A stretch of 64,000 nucleotides of DNA from Streptomyces sp. NBC_00425 (GTDB lineage Bacteria; Actinomycetota; Actinomycetes; Streptomycetales; Streptomycetaceae): the NCBI RefSeq assembly GCF_036030735.1, contig NZ_CP107928.1, positions 4,588,001-4,652,000 on the forward strand, read 5' to 3'. The position numbers and the translations under genes are program-made. Positions within the stretch are counted from its first letter, which is position 1; every line of letters begins with the position of its first letter. Under the pieces are notes generated by a model. It was not told the DNA's origin, did not search any database, and saw only the letters and a list, made by a program, of their open reading frames with translations. This document shows, piece after piece, positions 52,194-61,725 of the stretch.

Positions 52194-52610
52194 TCACCGG
52201 ACGCAGGGCCGGGGCGTCGCGCCGGCCGCGCCCTCGTCGGTGAGCGTCGCCTCCCGGCGGTCGTTGCAGCGCGGGAGCGGGGCGTCGTCGACGGCCGGAT
52301 GCCTCTGGTGTGCCTGGAGGGCGGCGCTGACCAGCGTCATGAGCAGGTCGATGTCCGTCTCGCACTCCAGTCGGACGGTCACCCAGTGCGAGCCCGGCTG
52401 CAGCCGGATCGCGGTGGAGTGTCTCAGGTCGCTCTCGAACCGGCGGATCGCGCGGGCCGTGAGATGCAGATCGACGCTGCGGTCGGAATGGAAGTGCACG
52501 ATCTCCGCCCCGGCCGAGCGCAGTGCCCGGCCGGTACCGCAGCTGGGCCGGTCCTCCGCGAGGTCCCGCCAGTTCACCAGTCGTGCCATGGCACGCAAGG
52601 CCGCCGTCAT
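52194..52610 (-). CDS. DUF5519 (luciferase-fold) small protein
   Basis: 138 aa. EIVHFHSDRSVDLHLTARAI and SHWVTVRLECETDIDLLMTL fit the DUF5519 family, named after luciferase-like proteins, function unknown. Cys-containing Arg-rich tail. Start at ATG 52610 or 52589. Confidence 0.65.
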   Translation of the reverse strand: MTAALRAMARLVNWRDLAEDRPSCGTGRALRSAGAEIVHFHSDRSVDLHLTARAIRRFESDLRHSTAIRLQPGSHWVTVRLECETDIDLLMTLVSAALQAHQRHPAVDDAPLPRCNDRREATLTDEGAAGATPRPCVR

Positions 52611-52723
52611 GGCCCCATCATGCGGCGCTCACCGCCCGGCCACCAGGGGTTGCGGCAGGGTTCGCCGACCTGGGAGGTCAAGGATCGTTCCGGACGTTCC
52701 CAAAGGTGCCGGGGCGACCACGC

Positions 52724-53440
52724 TCAGTTGTTCCAGGACTCGTCATAAGGGTCACGCGGGGTCGGGACCGGACGGGCGTCGGTCACCTCGAGGAAGGGGA
52801 TCGGGCCGCCGTTGACCGGGTCGCGGACCGTCCGGGGCGTGTAGCCGCCGGTGACGGCCAGCCAGGTGTCCGGCTGGAGGACCGGAGGGATGTGGCCGGT
52901 CAGGCCGACCTTGACCGGCTGGGCGTCGGCCGCACAGCAGTTGAGGGCCATACGGACCAGGTAGGGGGTGCCGTCGTGGTCCAGGGCCACGAAGCCGGTC
53001 AGCCGGACCGTGCGGCCGGCGAGGGTGCGGCCGTGGTCGTAGACGGCGCGGCCCGCGTAGTCGACGACGCTCAGCGGCAGCGGGTCGGCTGCGGACAGCG
53101 ACGGATAGGCCAGGGGCTCCTGCAGAGCCGTGCCCGTGCGGGTCGCGCTGTACGAACCCAGGGCCGGCGGGGCGACGAGGATCAGCGCGAGGAGGGGAAG
53201 GATCAGCAGCCAGGAGACTCGGGGCTCCGGGTGCGCGTGTCCCTCCCCGTGACGCCGGCCGACCCTGCGGCGCTCGTACCACGCCGTCGCCAGCGCCGTG
53301 ACGATCAGGACCGCGCCGGCCGCCAGCAGCAGCGGGCGCAGACCCGCCTTGACGTACCGCAGATACAGGTCGGTGGTGCCGGCGTGCAGCAGGGCCGCGC
53401 CGAGCAGGAACAGCACGGCCGACTGGGCCTGTCGGTTCAC
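52724..53440 (-). CDS. TIGR03943-type protein, partner of permease
   Basis: 238 aa. Two or three helices in the first 100 residues, an extracytoplasmic domain with YLVRMALNCCAADAQPVKVG (CC motif) and WLAVTGGYTPR. TIGR03943/DUF1980 proteins go with DUF318 permeases. Start at GTG 53440, overlapping the permease stop (GTGA); ATG 53452 is an alternative. Transport substrate unknown. Confidence 0.82.
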   Translation of the reverse strand: MNRQAQSAVLFLLGAALLHAGTTDLYLRYVKAGLRPLLLAAGAVLIVTALATAWYERRRVGRRHGEGHAHPEPRVSWLLILPLLALILVAPPALGSYSATRTGTALQEPLAYPSLSAADPLPLSVVDYAGRAVYDHGRTLAGRTVRLTGFVALDHDGTPYLVRMALNCCAADAQPVKVGLTGHIPPVLQPDTWLAVTGGYTPRTVRDPVNGGPIPFLEVTDARPVPTPRDPYDESWNN

Positions 53441-54549
53441 AGCAGCACCCATCCCGTCAGGACCGCCGACGCGATGGCCAGCGCGAAGGTCGCCGGGGCG
53501 AAGCGCAGTGCGAAGCCCCGGCCGAACGTGCCCGCCTGCATCGCGAACAGTTTGAGGTCGATCATCGGGCCGACCACCAGGAACGCGAGTCTGGCCGTGA
53601 GGGAGAACTGGGTGAGGGACGCGGCGACGAACGCGTCCGCCTCCGAGCAGATGGAGAGGACCACCGCCAGCACGGCGAGGGTCAGCACGGCGAGCGCCGG
53701 GTTGTCCGCAGCGGTGCGCAGCCAGCTCTGCGGGGCGACGGCCTTCAGGGTCGCCGCCGCCATCGCGCCCACGACCAGGAAGCCGCCCGCGTGCATCACG
53801 TCGTGCCGGACCGAGTCCCAGAAGGCGGCCCCCCTGGTCTCCCCCTCGTGCGGCGCGTGGGCCGGCAGCCGCAGCCAGTCGGTGCGGCCGAGACGCTGCC
53901 ACAGCCAGCCCATCGTGCAGGCCGCGACCAGGCTCGCGACGAAACGGGCCAGCACCATCTCGGGGTTGCGCGGGAAGGCCACGGCCGTCGCCGTCAGCAC
54001 GATCGGGTTGATCGCCGGGGCGGAGAGGAGGAAGGCGAGGGCCGCGGCCGGCGTCACACCCCGGCGGACGAGGGCGCCGGCCACCGGGACGGAGGCGCAC
54101 TCGCAGCCCGGCAGCACCGCGCCCGCCATCCCGGCGACCGGGACGGCGAGCGCCGGCCGGGACGGCAGGGCGCGGGCGAAGAAGGAGGGCGGCACGTAGA
54201 CCGCGATCGCCGCCGACAGGAGCACCCCCAGGACCAGGAACGGCAGTGCCTGCACCACCACCGCCACGAACACCGTCGTCCAGCTCTGCATCACCGGAGC
54301 GGACAGCGCACGACGGATCGGGCTCTGCAGCAGCACCATGAGGAGCAGCAGCATGGTCAGGACGAGGGGTGAGGTGAGGCGCTTGGCCTCGGGGCTCTGC
54401 GGGGTGCGCTCGCCCGTGGGCGGGGCCTCTTCGACGATGGCCACGGGTCGGGCACCTCCGGGTTCCGTGTGCGCGCTGCCGCCGGTTCCGGTTCCCGGCA
54501 TGTCCCTGCCGCCGGTTCCCGGCCCGCGCCTGCTGCCTGTTTCTGGCAT
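53437..54549 (-). CDS. DUF318-family permease
   Basis: 370 aa. Eight or more membrane helices; AVLPGCECASVPVAGALVRR and FLLSAPAINPIVLTATAVAF are conserved DUF318 motifs with a cysteine pair, and CSEADAFVAASL is the second half's counterpart. A Pro/Gly-rich cytoplasmic N-terminus of ~70 residues precedes them. Start uncertain (ATG 54549 or GTG 54579). Divergent from the TrkA-like gene. Confidence 0.82.
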   Translation of the reverse strand: MPETGSRRGPGTGGRDMPGTGTGGSAHTEPGGARPVAIVEEAPPTGERTPQSPEAKRLTSPLVLTMLLLLMVLLQSPIRRALSAPVMQSWTTVFVAVVVQALPFLVLGVLLSAAIAVYVPPSFFARALPSRPALAVPVAGMAGAVLPGCECASVPVAGALVRRGVTPAAALAFLLSAPAINPIVLTATAVAFPRNPEMVLARFVASLVAACTMGWLWQRLGRTDWLRLPAHAPHEGETRGAAFWDSVRHDVMHAGGFLVVGAMAAATLKAVAPQSWLRTAADNPALAVLTLAVLAVVLSICSEADAFVAASLTQFSLTARLAFLVVGPMIDLKLFAMQAGTFGRGFALRFAPATFALAIASAVLTGWVLL

Positions 54550-54635
54550 TCCCTCCCCTTTCCTACGGATGTTCGGCACCTGGTGTTCACCGGCTCCGTG
54601 GAACCCCGCGTACCGGTGAGGCAGTCTTCTCCCTC

Positions 54636-56672
54636 GTGGGGAGCCTTCCGAATCAGGGTCAGCCGCCGGGGCCGGGCGCCGCGGGCGCGCACATGGTGGT
54701 GTGCGGGGACGACGGTCTGGCGCACCGGCTCGCCGCCGAGCTGCGGGGCGTCTACGAGGAGCAGGTCACGCTCGTGGTGCCGCCCTCCGAACGCACGGTG
54801 CGGCCGCCGGTCGTCGGGCGGGCCCGGGCGGTGTCGGCGGCGTTACTCGACCGGGTGGTGAGCGCGGCCGTCAACCGGGCGGCGGCCGGCGGCACAGCCG
54901 TCGCACCCGTCGCACCCGTCACGCCGGATGAACCCGCCGGCGGGCAGCGGACGTTGGAGGCCGTCGAGGCCACCGAGGCGGTGCTCGCCGAGGCGGGCGT
55001 GGAGCGGGCCGCCGCCCTGGCGCTGGTGTACGACGACGACGAGACCAACATCCGGGCCGCCCTGACCGCGCGCCGGCTGAACCCCCGGCTGCGGCTCGTC
55101 CTGCGGCTCTACAACCGGCGGTTGGGACAGCACATCGAGGAACTACTCGACCAGGCAGCCGCGTTGGCCGCCGCGGCCGACCCCGGCTCCGGGGACGCCG
55201 GACGCTCGGGGCACCCGGGGTACACCGGCGGCGACGCGTCGACGACCGTGCTGTCCGACGCCGACACCGCCGCCCCCGCGCTCGTCGCGACCGCTGTCGT
55301 CGGCACCAGCAAGGTCGTCCAGATGAACGGGCTGCTGCTGCAGGCCGTCGAGCGGCCGCCGTCCGGTCCCGGCGAGGCCGGTGAGCCCGGCCGTCCCACG
55401 CTCGCGCTGCTGTCCGCGAACGGCGGCGACCCGGCCTTCGCGGACGGTTCCGAGACCAGCGGCGACCAGGGCCCGCTGCTGCTGCCCGACGCGGCCGCGG
55501 TGCGGGAGGCGGCCGCGACCGGCAGGCGGGGGTCCGTCGTGCTGGAGCAGGTCGCCTACTCCGCGGGGCCGACGCAGCCGTCCGGGCGGGGGGTCGGGGT
55601 GCGGGCGCCGTTCGCCTCGCTGTTCTCCCGGCGGCTGCGGTGGTCTCTGGCCGGTCTCGTCGGCTGCGTGTTCGCGCTGGCGGTGGCTCTGTGGCTGGTG
55701 ACCGGGATCCATCCGCTGGGCGCGCTGTACCTCACGCTGCTGGACCTCTTCGCCGTCAACGACCCGGCGATCGGGGCGTCCACCGCGCGGCAGATCCTGC
55801 AGCTGCTGTCCGGGCTGATGGGGTTGCTGCTGCTGCCGGTGCTGCTGGCGGCGGTGCTGGAGGCGCTCGGGACCTTCCGCGGCGCGGGCTCGCTGCGCCG
55901 GCCGCCCCGGGGACTGGGCGGGCATGTCGTGCTGCTCGGCCTCGGGAAGATCGGCACCCGGGTGCTGGTCCGACTGCGGGAACTGAACATCCCGGTGGTG
56001 TGCGTCGAGGCCGGACCCGAGGCGCGGGGGCTCGCGGTCGCGCGGCGGCTGCGGGTGCCGGTGGTGCTGGGGGACGTCACCCAGGAGGGCGTGCTGGAGG
56101 CCGCGAAGATCCACCGGGCGCACGCGCTGCTCGCGGTCACCAGCTCCGACACCACGAACCTGGAGGCCGCGCTGTACGCGCGGTCGCTGCGTCCCGACCT
56201 GCGGGTGGTGCTGCGGCTGTACGACGACGACTTCGCGACCGCCGTGTACCGCACCCTGCGGGCCGCCCATCCGCAGGCGCTGACCCGCAGCCGGAGCGTG
56301 TCGCACCTCGCGGCGCCGTCGTTCGCGGGGGCCATGATGGGGCGCCAGATCCTGGGGGCGATCCCGGTGGAGCGGCGGGTGCTGCTGTTCGCCGCGCTGG
56401 ACGTCGGCGGGCACGCGCAGTTGGAGGGCAGGACCGTCGGGGAGGCGTTCCGGGCGGGGTACTGGCGGGTGCTGGCACTGGACGCCGGGGCGCGTGGGGC
56501 GGGTGGGCAGCGTGGGGTGGGTGAGACGGGGGAGGCCGGGGCGTCGGGGCTGGTGTGGGATCTGCCGGACACGTATGTGTTGCGGGCGGCGGATCGGGTG
56601 GTGCTGGCTGCGACTCGGAGGGGGCTGGCGGAGTTGGTGCGGCGTAGGCGGCGAGGGGGGTCGGGGGGGTAG
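54636..56672 (+). CDS. Double RCK/TrkA-N membrane protein (channel-like)
   Basis: 678 aa. An N-terminal Rossmann-like domain (HMVVCGDDGLAHRLAAEL), a hydrophobic middle with two or three helices (LAGLVGCVFALAVALWLV; QLLSGLMGLLLLPVLLAAVL), and a second TrkA-N/RCK domain (HVVLLGLGKIGTRVLVRLRE, GDVTQEGVLEAAKI). This resembles Castor/Pollux-type or Kch-type ion channels with two RCK domains, though a TVGYG filter is not seen. Start at GTG 54636. Confidence 0.75.
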   Translation: MGSLPNQGQPPGPGAAGAHMVVCGDDGLAHRLAAELRGVYEEQVTLVVPPSERTVRPPVVGRARAVSAALLDRVVSAAVNRAAAGGTAVAPVAPVTPDEPAGGQRTLEAVEATEAVLAEAGVERAAALALVYDDDETNIRAALTARRLNPRLRLVLRLYNRRLGQHIEELLDQAAALAAAADPGSGDAGRSGHPGYTGGDASTTVLSDADTAAPALVATAVVGTSKVVQMNGLLLQAVERPPSGPGEAGEPGRPTLALLSANGGDPAFADGSETSGDQGPLLLPDAAAVREAAATGRRGSVVLEQVAYSAGPTQPSGRGVGVRAPFASLFSRRLRWSLAGLVGCVFALAVALWLVTGIHPLGALYLTLLDLFAVNDPAIGASTARQILQLLSGLMGLLLLPVLLAAVLEALGTFRGAGSLRRPPRGLGGHVVLLGLGKIGTRVLVRLRELNIPVVCVEAGPEARGLAVARRLRVPVVLGDVTQEGVLEAAKIHRAHALLAVTSSDTTNLEAALYARSLRPDLRVVLRLYDDDFATAVYRTLRAAHPQALTRSRSVSHLAAPSFAGAMMGRQILGAIPVERRVLLFAALDVGGHAQLEGRTVGEAFRAGYWRVLALDAGARGAGGQRGVGETGEAGASGLVWDLPDTYVLRAADRVVLAATRRGLAELVRRRRRGGSGG

Positions 56673-56708
56673 GCCCCCGACCCCCCTCGGCCGCCCCTCG
56701 GGGTGCCG

Positions 56709-58523
56709 TCAGCTCAGGTGTTTTTCTGCGAAATTCAGTTCCAGGCGTACCTGTTTGATGCGCTCGTCCACCACCAGGGAGCCGTGCCCGGCGTCGTAGC
56801 GGTATACCTCGTGCACCGCTCCGCGGGCCTTCAGGCGCTCGACGTAGTTGTCGATCTGGCGGATGGGGCAGCGGGGGTCGTTCACCCCGGCCGAGATGTA
56901 GACGGGGGCCCGCACCTTGTCGACGTACGTCAGCGGGGACGAGGCCTCGAAGCGCTCCGGGACCTCCTCCGGGGTGCCGCCCAACAGCGTGCGGTCCATC
57001 GCCTTCAGGGCCTCCATCTCGTCGTGGTAGGCCGTGACGTAGTCGGCGACGGGGACGGCCGCGATGCCCACGGTCCACGCGTCGGGCTGGACCCCGAGAC
57101 CGAGCAGGGTGAGGTAGCCGCCCCAGGACCCGCCGGTGAGGACCAGCCGGGAGGGGTCGGACAGGCCCGAGCCCACCGCCCACTCCCGCACCGCCTCGAT
57201 GTCCTCCAGCTCGATCAGGCCCACCCGGTGCTTCAGGGCGTCCGTCCAGGCCCGGCCGTATCCCGTGGAGCCGCGGTAGTTGATGCGGACGACCGCGTAG
57301 CCGTGGTCCACCCAGGCGGCCGGCGCGGCCGCGAAGGCGTCGCTGTCGTGCCAGGTCGGGCCGCCGTGGATGTCGAAGACGGTGGGCAGCGGGCCGTCGG
57401 CGCCCGCGGGCTTCTGGACCAGTGCGTGGATGCGGCCGCCGGGGCCCTCCACCCACACGTCCGTCACCGGGACCGAGCCCGGGGACTTCGCCCCGGGCGG
57501 GTCGAGCACCACGCCTCCGGCGGTGGAGCGGACCGCCGGCGGCTGCGCGGCCGACGACCACAGGTACTCCACGCTGCCGTCCGGCCGGGCGGTCGCCCCG
57601 GAGACCGTGCCGGGCGGGGTCGGGATCCGCTCCAGCCGCGCGCCCGCCAGGTCGTACCGGAACAGCTCGCTGCGCGCCTCGAAGCTGTGCGCGACGAGCA
57701 GGCCCGAGCCGTCGGGATACCACTCGGCGCTGACGTCGCCCGGCAGGTCCAGGGCCAGATCCGTCTCCGACCCGGTGGCCACGTCCCAGACCAGGGGCTC
57801 CCAGCGGCCACGGCGCTGGTGGCCGATCAGCAGCCTGGTGTCGCCGTCGACCGGCGCGAAGCCCAGCACCTCGAGACCCAGCTCCTCGGTCCCGCCCCGG
57901 GTGTCGTCCAGCTCGGCGACCGTGGTGCCGTCCGGACGCAGGACGCGCAGCGCCGAGTGCATCGCGTCGCCGTGCTCGGTGTGCTCGACGGCGATCAGCG
58001 AGCCGTCGTGGGAGAGGTCCCCGACACCCGCCGACTCGCGGTGGCGGTACAGCTCGAAGGGGGGCTCGCCGACCCGTGCGACATGGATCGTGGTGCCCTC
58101 CTCGTCCGTGGAGCGGCCGACCACCGCCGTGCGGCCGTCACGGCCGAGGGCCAGGCCGGCCGGGTAGGAGGCGTCCAGGCCCGGCGCGGCCAGTTCGTCC
58201 TCGCCGCCCTCGAAGCGCTGACGGCGCCAGACGCCGAACTCGTCGCCGTCCTTGTCGTCGAACCACCAGATCCAGGCGCCGTCCGGGGAGAGCACGCCGT
58301 CCGTCGTGCCGTTGGCCCGGTTCGTCACCTGACGCTGGTCGCCCGTGGCGCGGTCCCAGGCGTACAGCTCGTAGGTCCCGGTCGCGTTCGACACGAAGAG
58401 GGAGTGGTCGGGGGCGTCCTCGGCCCAGTCGGGCAGGGAGACGCGCGCGGCGCGGAACCGCTGCTCCCAGTCCGGCGTCTCCTGGTACGGCTCGGGTGCG
58501 TCGGACCCGTTGCTCTCAGTCAT
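56709..58523 (-). CDS. S9 family peptidase (prolyl oligopeptidase-like)
   Basis: 604 aa. N-terminal beta-propeller (~1-340) and C-terminal alpha/beta-hydrolase domain with the nucleophile in LTGGSWGGYLTLLG, GVNDPRCP for the Asp and YDAGHGSLV for the His. Cytoplasmic, probably degrades short peptides. Start at ATG 58523; the 30 extra codons upstream are not supported. Confidence 0.88.
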   Translation of the reverse strand: MTESNGSDAPEPYQETPDWEQRFRAARVSLPDWAEDAPDHSLFVSNATGTYELYAWDRATGDQRQVTNRANGTTDGVLSPDGAWIWWFDDKDGDEFGVWRRQRFEGGEDELAAPGLDASYPAGLALGRDGRTAVVGRSTDEEGTTIHVARVGEPPFELYRHRESAGVGDLSHDGSLIAVEHTEHGDAMHSALRVLRPDGTTVAELDDTRGGTEELGLEVLGFAPVDGDTRLLIGHQRRGRWEPLVWDVATGSETDLALDLPGDVSAEWYPDGSGLLVAHSFEARSELFRYDLAGARLERIPTPPGTVSGATARPDGSVEYLWSSAAQPPAVRSTAGGVVLDPPGAKSPGSVPVTDVWVEGPGGRIHALVQKPAGADGPLPTVFDIHGGPTWHDSDAFAAAPAAWVDHGYAVVRINYRGSTGYGRAWTDALKHRVGLIELEDIEAVREWAVGSGLSDPSRLVLTGGSWGGYLTLLGLGVQPDAWTVGIAAVPVADYVTAYHDEMEALKAMDRTLLGGTPEEVPERFEASSPLTYVDKVRAPVYISAGVNDPRCPIRQIDNYVERLKARGAVHEVYRYDAGHGSLVVDERIKQVRLELNFAEKHLS

Positions 58524-58671
58524 GGCCCCATATTGCCCGTCCGCGGGGGCAATGAGACGCCACGGTCGGCACCCTGTGCACGACTTCCCACCGACTTCCC
58601 ACCCGGTCCGCACGCTCGGGCCTCACCCCCCGCCCGGCGTGGGCCCTCGTGCGCCCCGTACCGTGGACGAC

Positions 58672-59481
58672 GTGTACCGGTTCCTGCTGACGCCCCGCTG
58701 GTGGGGGATCAACGTCTTCGTGCTGCTGGCCATCCCCTTCTGCCTGTTCATGGGGTCGTGGCAGCTGAGCCGGTTCGAGTCGCGGGTGGACGGCCATCGC
58801 GAGGCGAAGGCGCAGGCCGCCTCGGCCCGCACGGAGGCGGCGCGTCCGCTCGCCGAGCTGCTCCCCGTGGACCAGGAGACCTCCGGCAGGCAGGTCACCG
58901 CCCGCGGACGCTACGGCGACCAGCTGCTCGTGCCGGGCCGGGAGCTGGACGGCAGGAACGGTTTCTACGTGCTGACCCTGCTGCGCACCGACGCCGGCAA
59001 GGCGCTGCCCGTGGTGCGCGGCTGGCTGCCCGGCGCCGCCGACGCCGCGAAGGCCCCGGCCGCGCCCTCCGGCGAGGTCACCGTCACCGGCGCACTGCAG
59101 GCCTCGGAGCAGCCCGGCGACAACGGGGTGAGCGCCCGGGGCGGCCTTCCTGCCGGGCAGACCGCCGCGATCAGCGCCGCTTCCCTGATCAACCTGGTGC
59201 CGTACGACCTGTACGACGCCTGGATCACCCTCGACCGGGCCGACGCGCCGATGACGAAGGTGCCGGTGAGCGCGGCCCCGAACAGCGGACTGGACCTGAA
59301 GGCGTTCCAGAACCTGGGCTACACCGGCGAGTGGTTCGTCTTCGCCGGGTTCGTGGTGTTCATGTGGTTCCGGCTGCTGCGCCGCGAGGTGGAGTCCGCC
59401 CGGGACGCGGCCCTCGGGATCGTCCCCGAGGACGTCGCCGTGCCGGCGGTTCAGGACGAGGCGAGCACGCCCGTCCGGTAG
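58672..59481 (+). CDS. SURF1 family protein
   Basis: 269 aa. N-terminal helix (RWWGINVFVLLAIPFCLFMG), a beta-rich domain with VPGRELDGRNGFYVLTLLR and VVRGWLPG, then a C-terminal helix (EWFVFAGFVVFMWFRLL): the two-helix SURF1 build, involved in cytochrome c oxidase assembly. The GTG at 58672 is probably read from a leaderless transcript: TACCGT (58659-58664) lies seven bases before it and no ribosome site is present. The gene's end overlaps that of the anti-sigma-like gene by 31 bases. Confidence 0.85.
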   Translation: MYRFLLTPRWWGINVFVLLAIPFCLFMGSWQLSRFESRVDGHREAKAQAASARTEAARPLAELLPVDQETSGRQVTARGRYGDQLLVPGRELDGRNGFYVLTLLRTDAGKALPVVRGWLPGAADAAKAPAAPSGEVTVTGALQASEQPGDNGVSARGGLPAGQTAAISAASLINLVPYDLYDAWITLDRADAPMTKVPVSAAPNSGLDLKAFQNLGYTGEWFVFAGFVVFMWFRLLRREVESARDAALGIVPEDVAVPAVQDEASTPVR

Positions 59482-60629
59482 ATCGTCCCGGCGCAGGCGT
59501 TCGGCACCGTCGCCTTGAGCGTCGGCGCACCGGCGCCGGTCGTGTAGGACACGACGACGCTGCCTTCCGCGGTGCCGGCCGTGCCGTCCTCGGTGAACAG
59601 CTGGGCCGCGGTGCCGGAGGTCGTCTCGCCGGTGGTGCCGGCCGGGGGGTCGGACGGGGTCGGCGACGGGGACGCCGTGCCGCCGCTGTCGCCGCCGGAG
59701 CCGCCCGTGGTGGGGCAGGTATCAGAGGGCGCCCAGGCGAACTTCACCTCGTAGGCGGAGCCGGGTGCGAGGGTGAGCTGCGGAACGTACAGGGAGGGGT
59801 CGGGCAGACCGGCTGCCGCGTCCCCGGAGGCGTGCTCCACCACGGTGATCCTGGCGGCGTCGGCCGCGCCCTGGACGTCGAACGACAGGGCGACGGCGCC
59901 GCGGACGCTGCACCCGGCGGCGGAGGAGTTCTGCACCCGGAAGGCTCCGTACACGATGCCCGCCGCGTCGGGGCCGTCGACGGCGGGTGCGCCGCCCTCG
60001 AGCTGGTCCGGTGTGCAGGGGGGCGCGGTCGCCGGGGCCGAGGAGGCGGGCCCGGTGCCGCTGGAGGCGGCGCCGCCCGCGGACTCCTTGCCCTGGCCGG
60101 AGTCGGTGGCGCCGTTCTTGCCCTGCTCACCGGTGCCGCCGGAGGAGTCGCCGACCTTGCCCGAGGAGCCGCCGTCGGGGTTCTTGCCCTGATCCACGCC
60201 CCCCTGCGCCTGTGAGGCCTGGCCGGCGATCGAAGGGTTGGCGTCGGAGCCGCCCGCGTTCGAGACGTGGAGCACGGCGGGGACGGCGGTGCCGAGGAAG
60301 AGGGCCGCGGCCGCCATGCCGACGGCTGCCTGTCGCTTGCGGGCCCGGCGGACGGGGACGGCCCGCCGCAGGTGGTCCAGGGCGCCGTCGCGCGGCTCCA
60401 TCTCCTGGACGACGTCGTGGAGCATCCGGCGCAGTGCCAGCTCGTCCGAGTCGAGCCCTTCGGGGCCCTGGTCGTCGAGGTGGTGGTTCACGGTTGAGTT
60501 CCCAGCGTGCGATGGCTTCGGCTCGTGTGTGCGCGGCGAGGTCGTCGGCTGCCGCCGCGCGGGGGGCTCGTCGCGCTCGTGATCGTCGTGGCCCCCGTGG
60601 GAGCCACGCTCTTCGGCTTCCCCGCTCAC
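59451..60629 (-). CDS. Membrane protein coupled to sigma factor (anti-sigma-like)
   Basis: 392 aa. N-terminal cytoplasmic ~100 residues with LRRMLHDVVQEMEPRDGALD, one helix (QAAVGMAAAALFLGTAVPAV), then a Ser/Gly/Asp-rich exported region and a C-terminal beta domain with Cys pairs. GTG 60629 overlaps the sigma-factor stop (GTGA). The arrangement suggests that it holds back the sigma factor, but a zinc anti-sigma HxxxCxxC motif is not seen. Confidence 0.7.
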   Translation of the reverse strand: MSGEAEERGSHGGHDDHERDEPPARRQPTTSPRTHEPKPSHAGNSTVNHHLDDQGPEGLDSDELALRRMLHDVVQEMEPRDGALDHLRRAVPVRRARKRQAAVGMAAAALFLGTAVPAVLHVSNAGGSDANPSIAGQASQAQGGVDQGKNPDGGSSGKVGDSSGGTGEQGKNGATDSGQGKESAGGAASSGTGPASSAPATAPPCTPDQLEGGAPAVDGPDAAGIVYGAFRVQNSSAAGCSVRGAVALSFDVQGAADAARITVVEHASGDAAAGLPDPSLYVPQLTLAPGSAYEVKFAWAPSDTCPTTGGSGGDSGGTASPSPTPSDPPAGTTGETTSGTAAQLFTEDGTAGTAEGSVVVSYTTGAGAPTLKATVPNACAGTIYRTGVLASS

Positions 60630-61324
60630 GCCGGCTCCTCCATGGCTATGCGCAGGGCGGCGATGCCGCGTGAGCCGTACGCCTTGACCGAGCCGAGGGA
60701 TATGCCGAGGGTCTCGGCGACCTGCGCCTCCGTCATGTCCGCGAAGTAGCGCAGCACGAGGACCTCGCGCTGCCGGCGCTGCAGGCCCTTCATCGCCTTG
60801 ATCAGCGAGTCGCGCTCGAGCTGGTCGTAGGCGCCCTCCTCCGCGCTGGCCATGTCCGGCATCGGCTTGGACAGCAGCTTCAGGCCGAGGATGCGGCGGC
60901 GCAGCGCGGAGCGGGACAGGTTGACGACCGTCTGGCGCAGGTAGGCGAGGGTCTTCTCGGGTTCCCGGACGCGTTTGCGTGCGGAGTGGACGCGGATGAA
61001 GGCCTCCTGGACGACGTCCTCGCAGGAGGCGGTGTCGTCGAGGAGGAGCGCGGCGAGACCGAGCAGCGAGCGGTAGTGCGCCCGGTAGGTCTCGGTGAGG
61101 TGGTCGACGGTGGTGCCGACGGCCGCCGCGCCTTCGACCTCTTCCACGCCGTCGCGCTGGCCGGGGACGCGGGTGGGCCGCGCTGCGGGCATGGGCGCGA
61201 TCACCGGCAGGCCGCCGGCCGTGCCGGACGCACGCGGGCGGAGGACGCCGAGCGGCGGCCGCAGGGCCGCGCCGCGGGGCGCCAAGGGGAGTTCGAGTAC
61301 CTCTGCCACGCCAGTTGGACGCAC
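60626..61324 (-). CDS. ECF/SigE-type RNA polymerase sigma factor
   Basis: 232 aa. Region 2 in RAHYRSLLGLAALLLDDTAS and EDVVQEAFIRVHS; region 4 in LQRRQREVLVLRYFADMTEA and LGISLGSVKAYGSRGIAALR. An N-terminal ~70 residue Pro/Arg/Gly extension comes before. Start at GTG 61324, or GTG 61309 (VAEVLELPLA). Partner membrane gene downstream. Confidence 0.88.
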   Translation of the reverse strand: MRPTGVAEVLELPLAPRGAALRPPLGVLRPRASGTAGGLPVIAPMPAARPTRVPGQRDGVEEVEGAAAVGTTVDHLTETYRAHYRSLLGLAALLLDDTASCEDVVQEAFIRVHSARKRVREPEKTLAYLRQTVVNLSRSALRRRILGLKLLSKPMPDMASAEEGAYDQLERDSLIKAMKGLQRRQREVLVLRYFADMTEAQVAETLGISLGSVKAYGSRGIAALRIAMEEPA

Positions 61325-61725
61325 GTCCCCCCTGAGGGGTTGTACGCGTCCGGCGTCACGTTTGCGTCGACCAAGGTCACGCGTACCCGTCTCATGTGTC
61401 CCGCTCTTCCCCTGTGTCCCATAGGAACGGGCGTCCCCACGCCCGGACCACCGCGTCCCCGTGCGCTGCCCCCGCGCCCGGGACGCTGTGATCGTTCACA
61501 CGTCTGCGCACCCCTGAGGGTGACGGCAAAGACGCTCCCCGCCCTGCGCACGGTTGCGGAGAGCGGGGAGAAAATCTTCGGATGCCCAAGGTGTCCGATA
61601 CAAGTGGTTCGGACCGTCGACCGGCTCACATTGATTGAAAGATCCTACAATTGCGCGCGGCCCCGTCCGTCACCGCGTCGCCGTCCGGCTCCGCCGCCCC
61701 AGAACAGCCGCCTCGGGCCGCCGGC
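61325..61725. promoter_or_regulatory. Sigma-factor upstream region with GGGACACA repeats
   Basis: 400 bases with no ORF between the sigma gene and the asd stop. On the minus strand it carries GGGACACA twice at an 18-base step (61395-61402 and 61413-61420), ~75 bases before the sigma start; a regulator or a group-IV promoter could use them. Around 61640 is AT-rich (TTGATTGAAAGATCC). No terminator stem was seen next to asd. Confidence 0.4.

Noticed and set aside
52724..54100. Single 458-aa protein
   Set aside because: The frame runs backward into the DUF318 permease gene; the real start is the GTG coupled to the permease stop.
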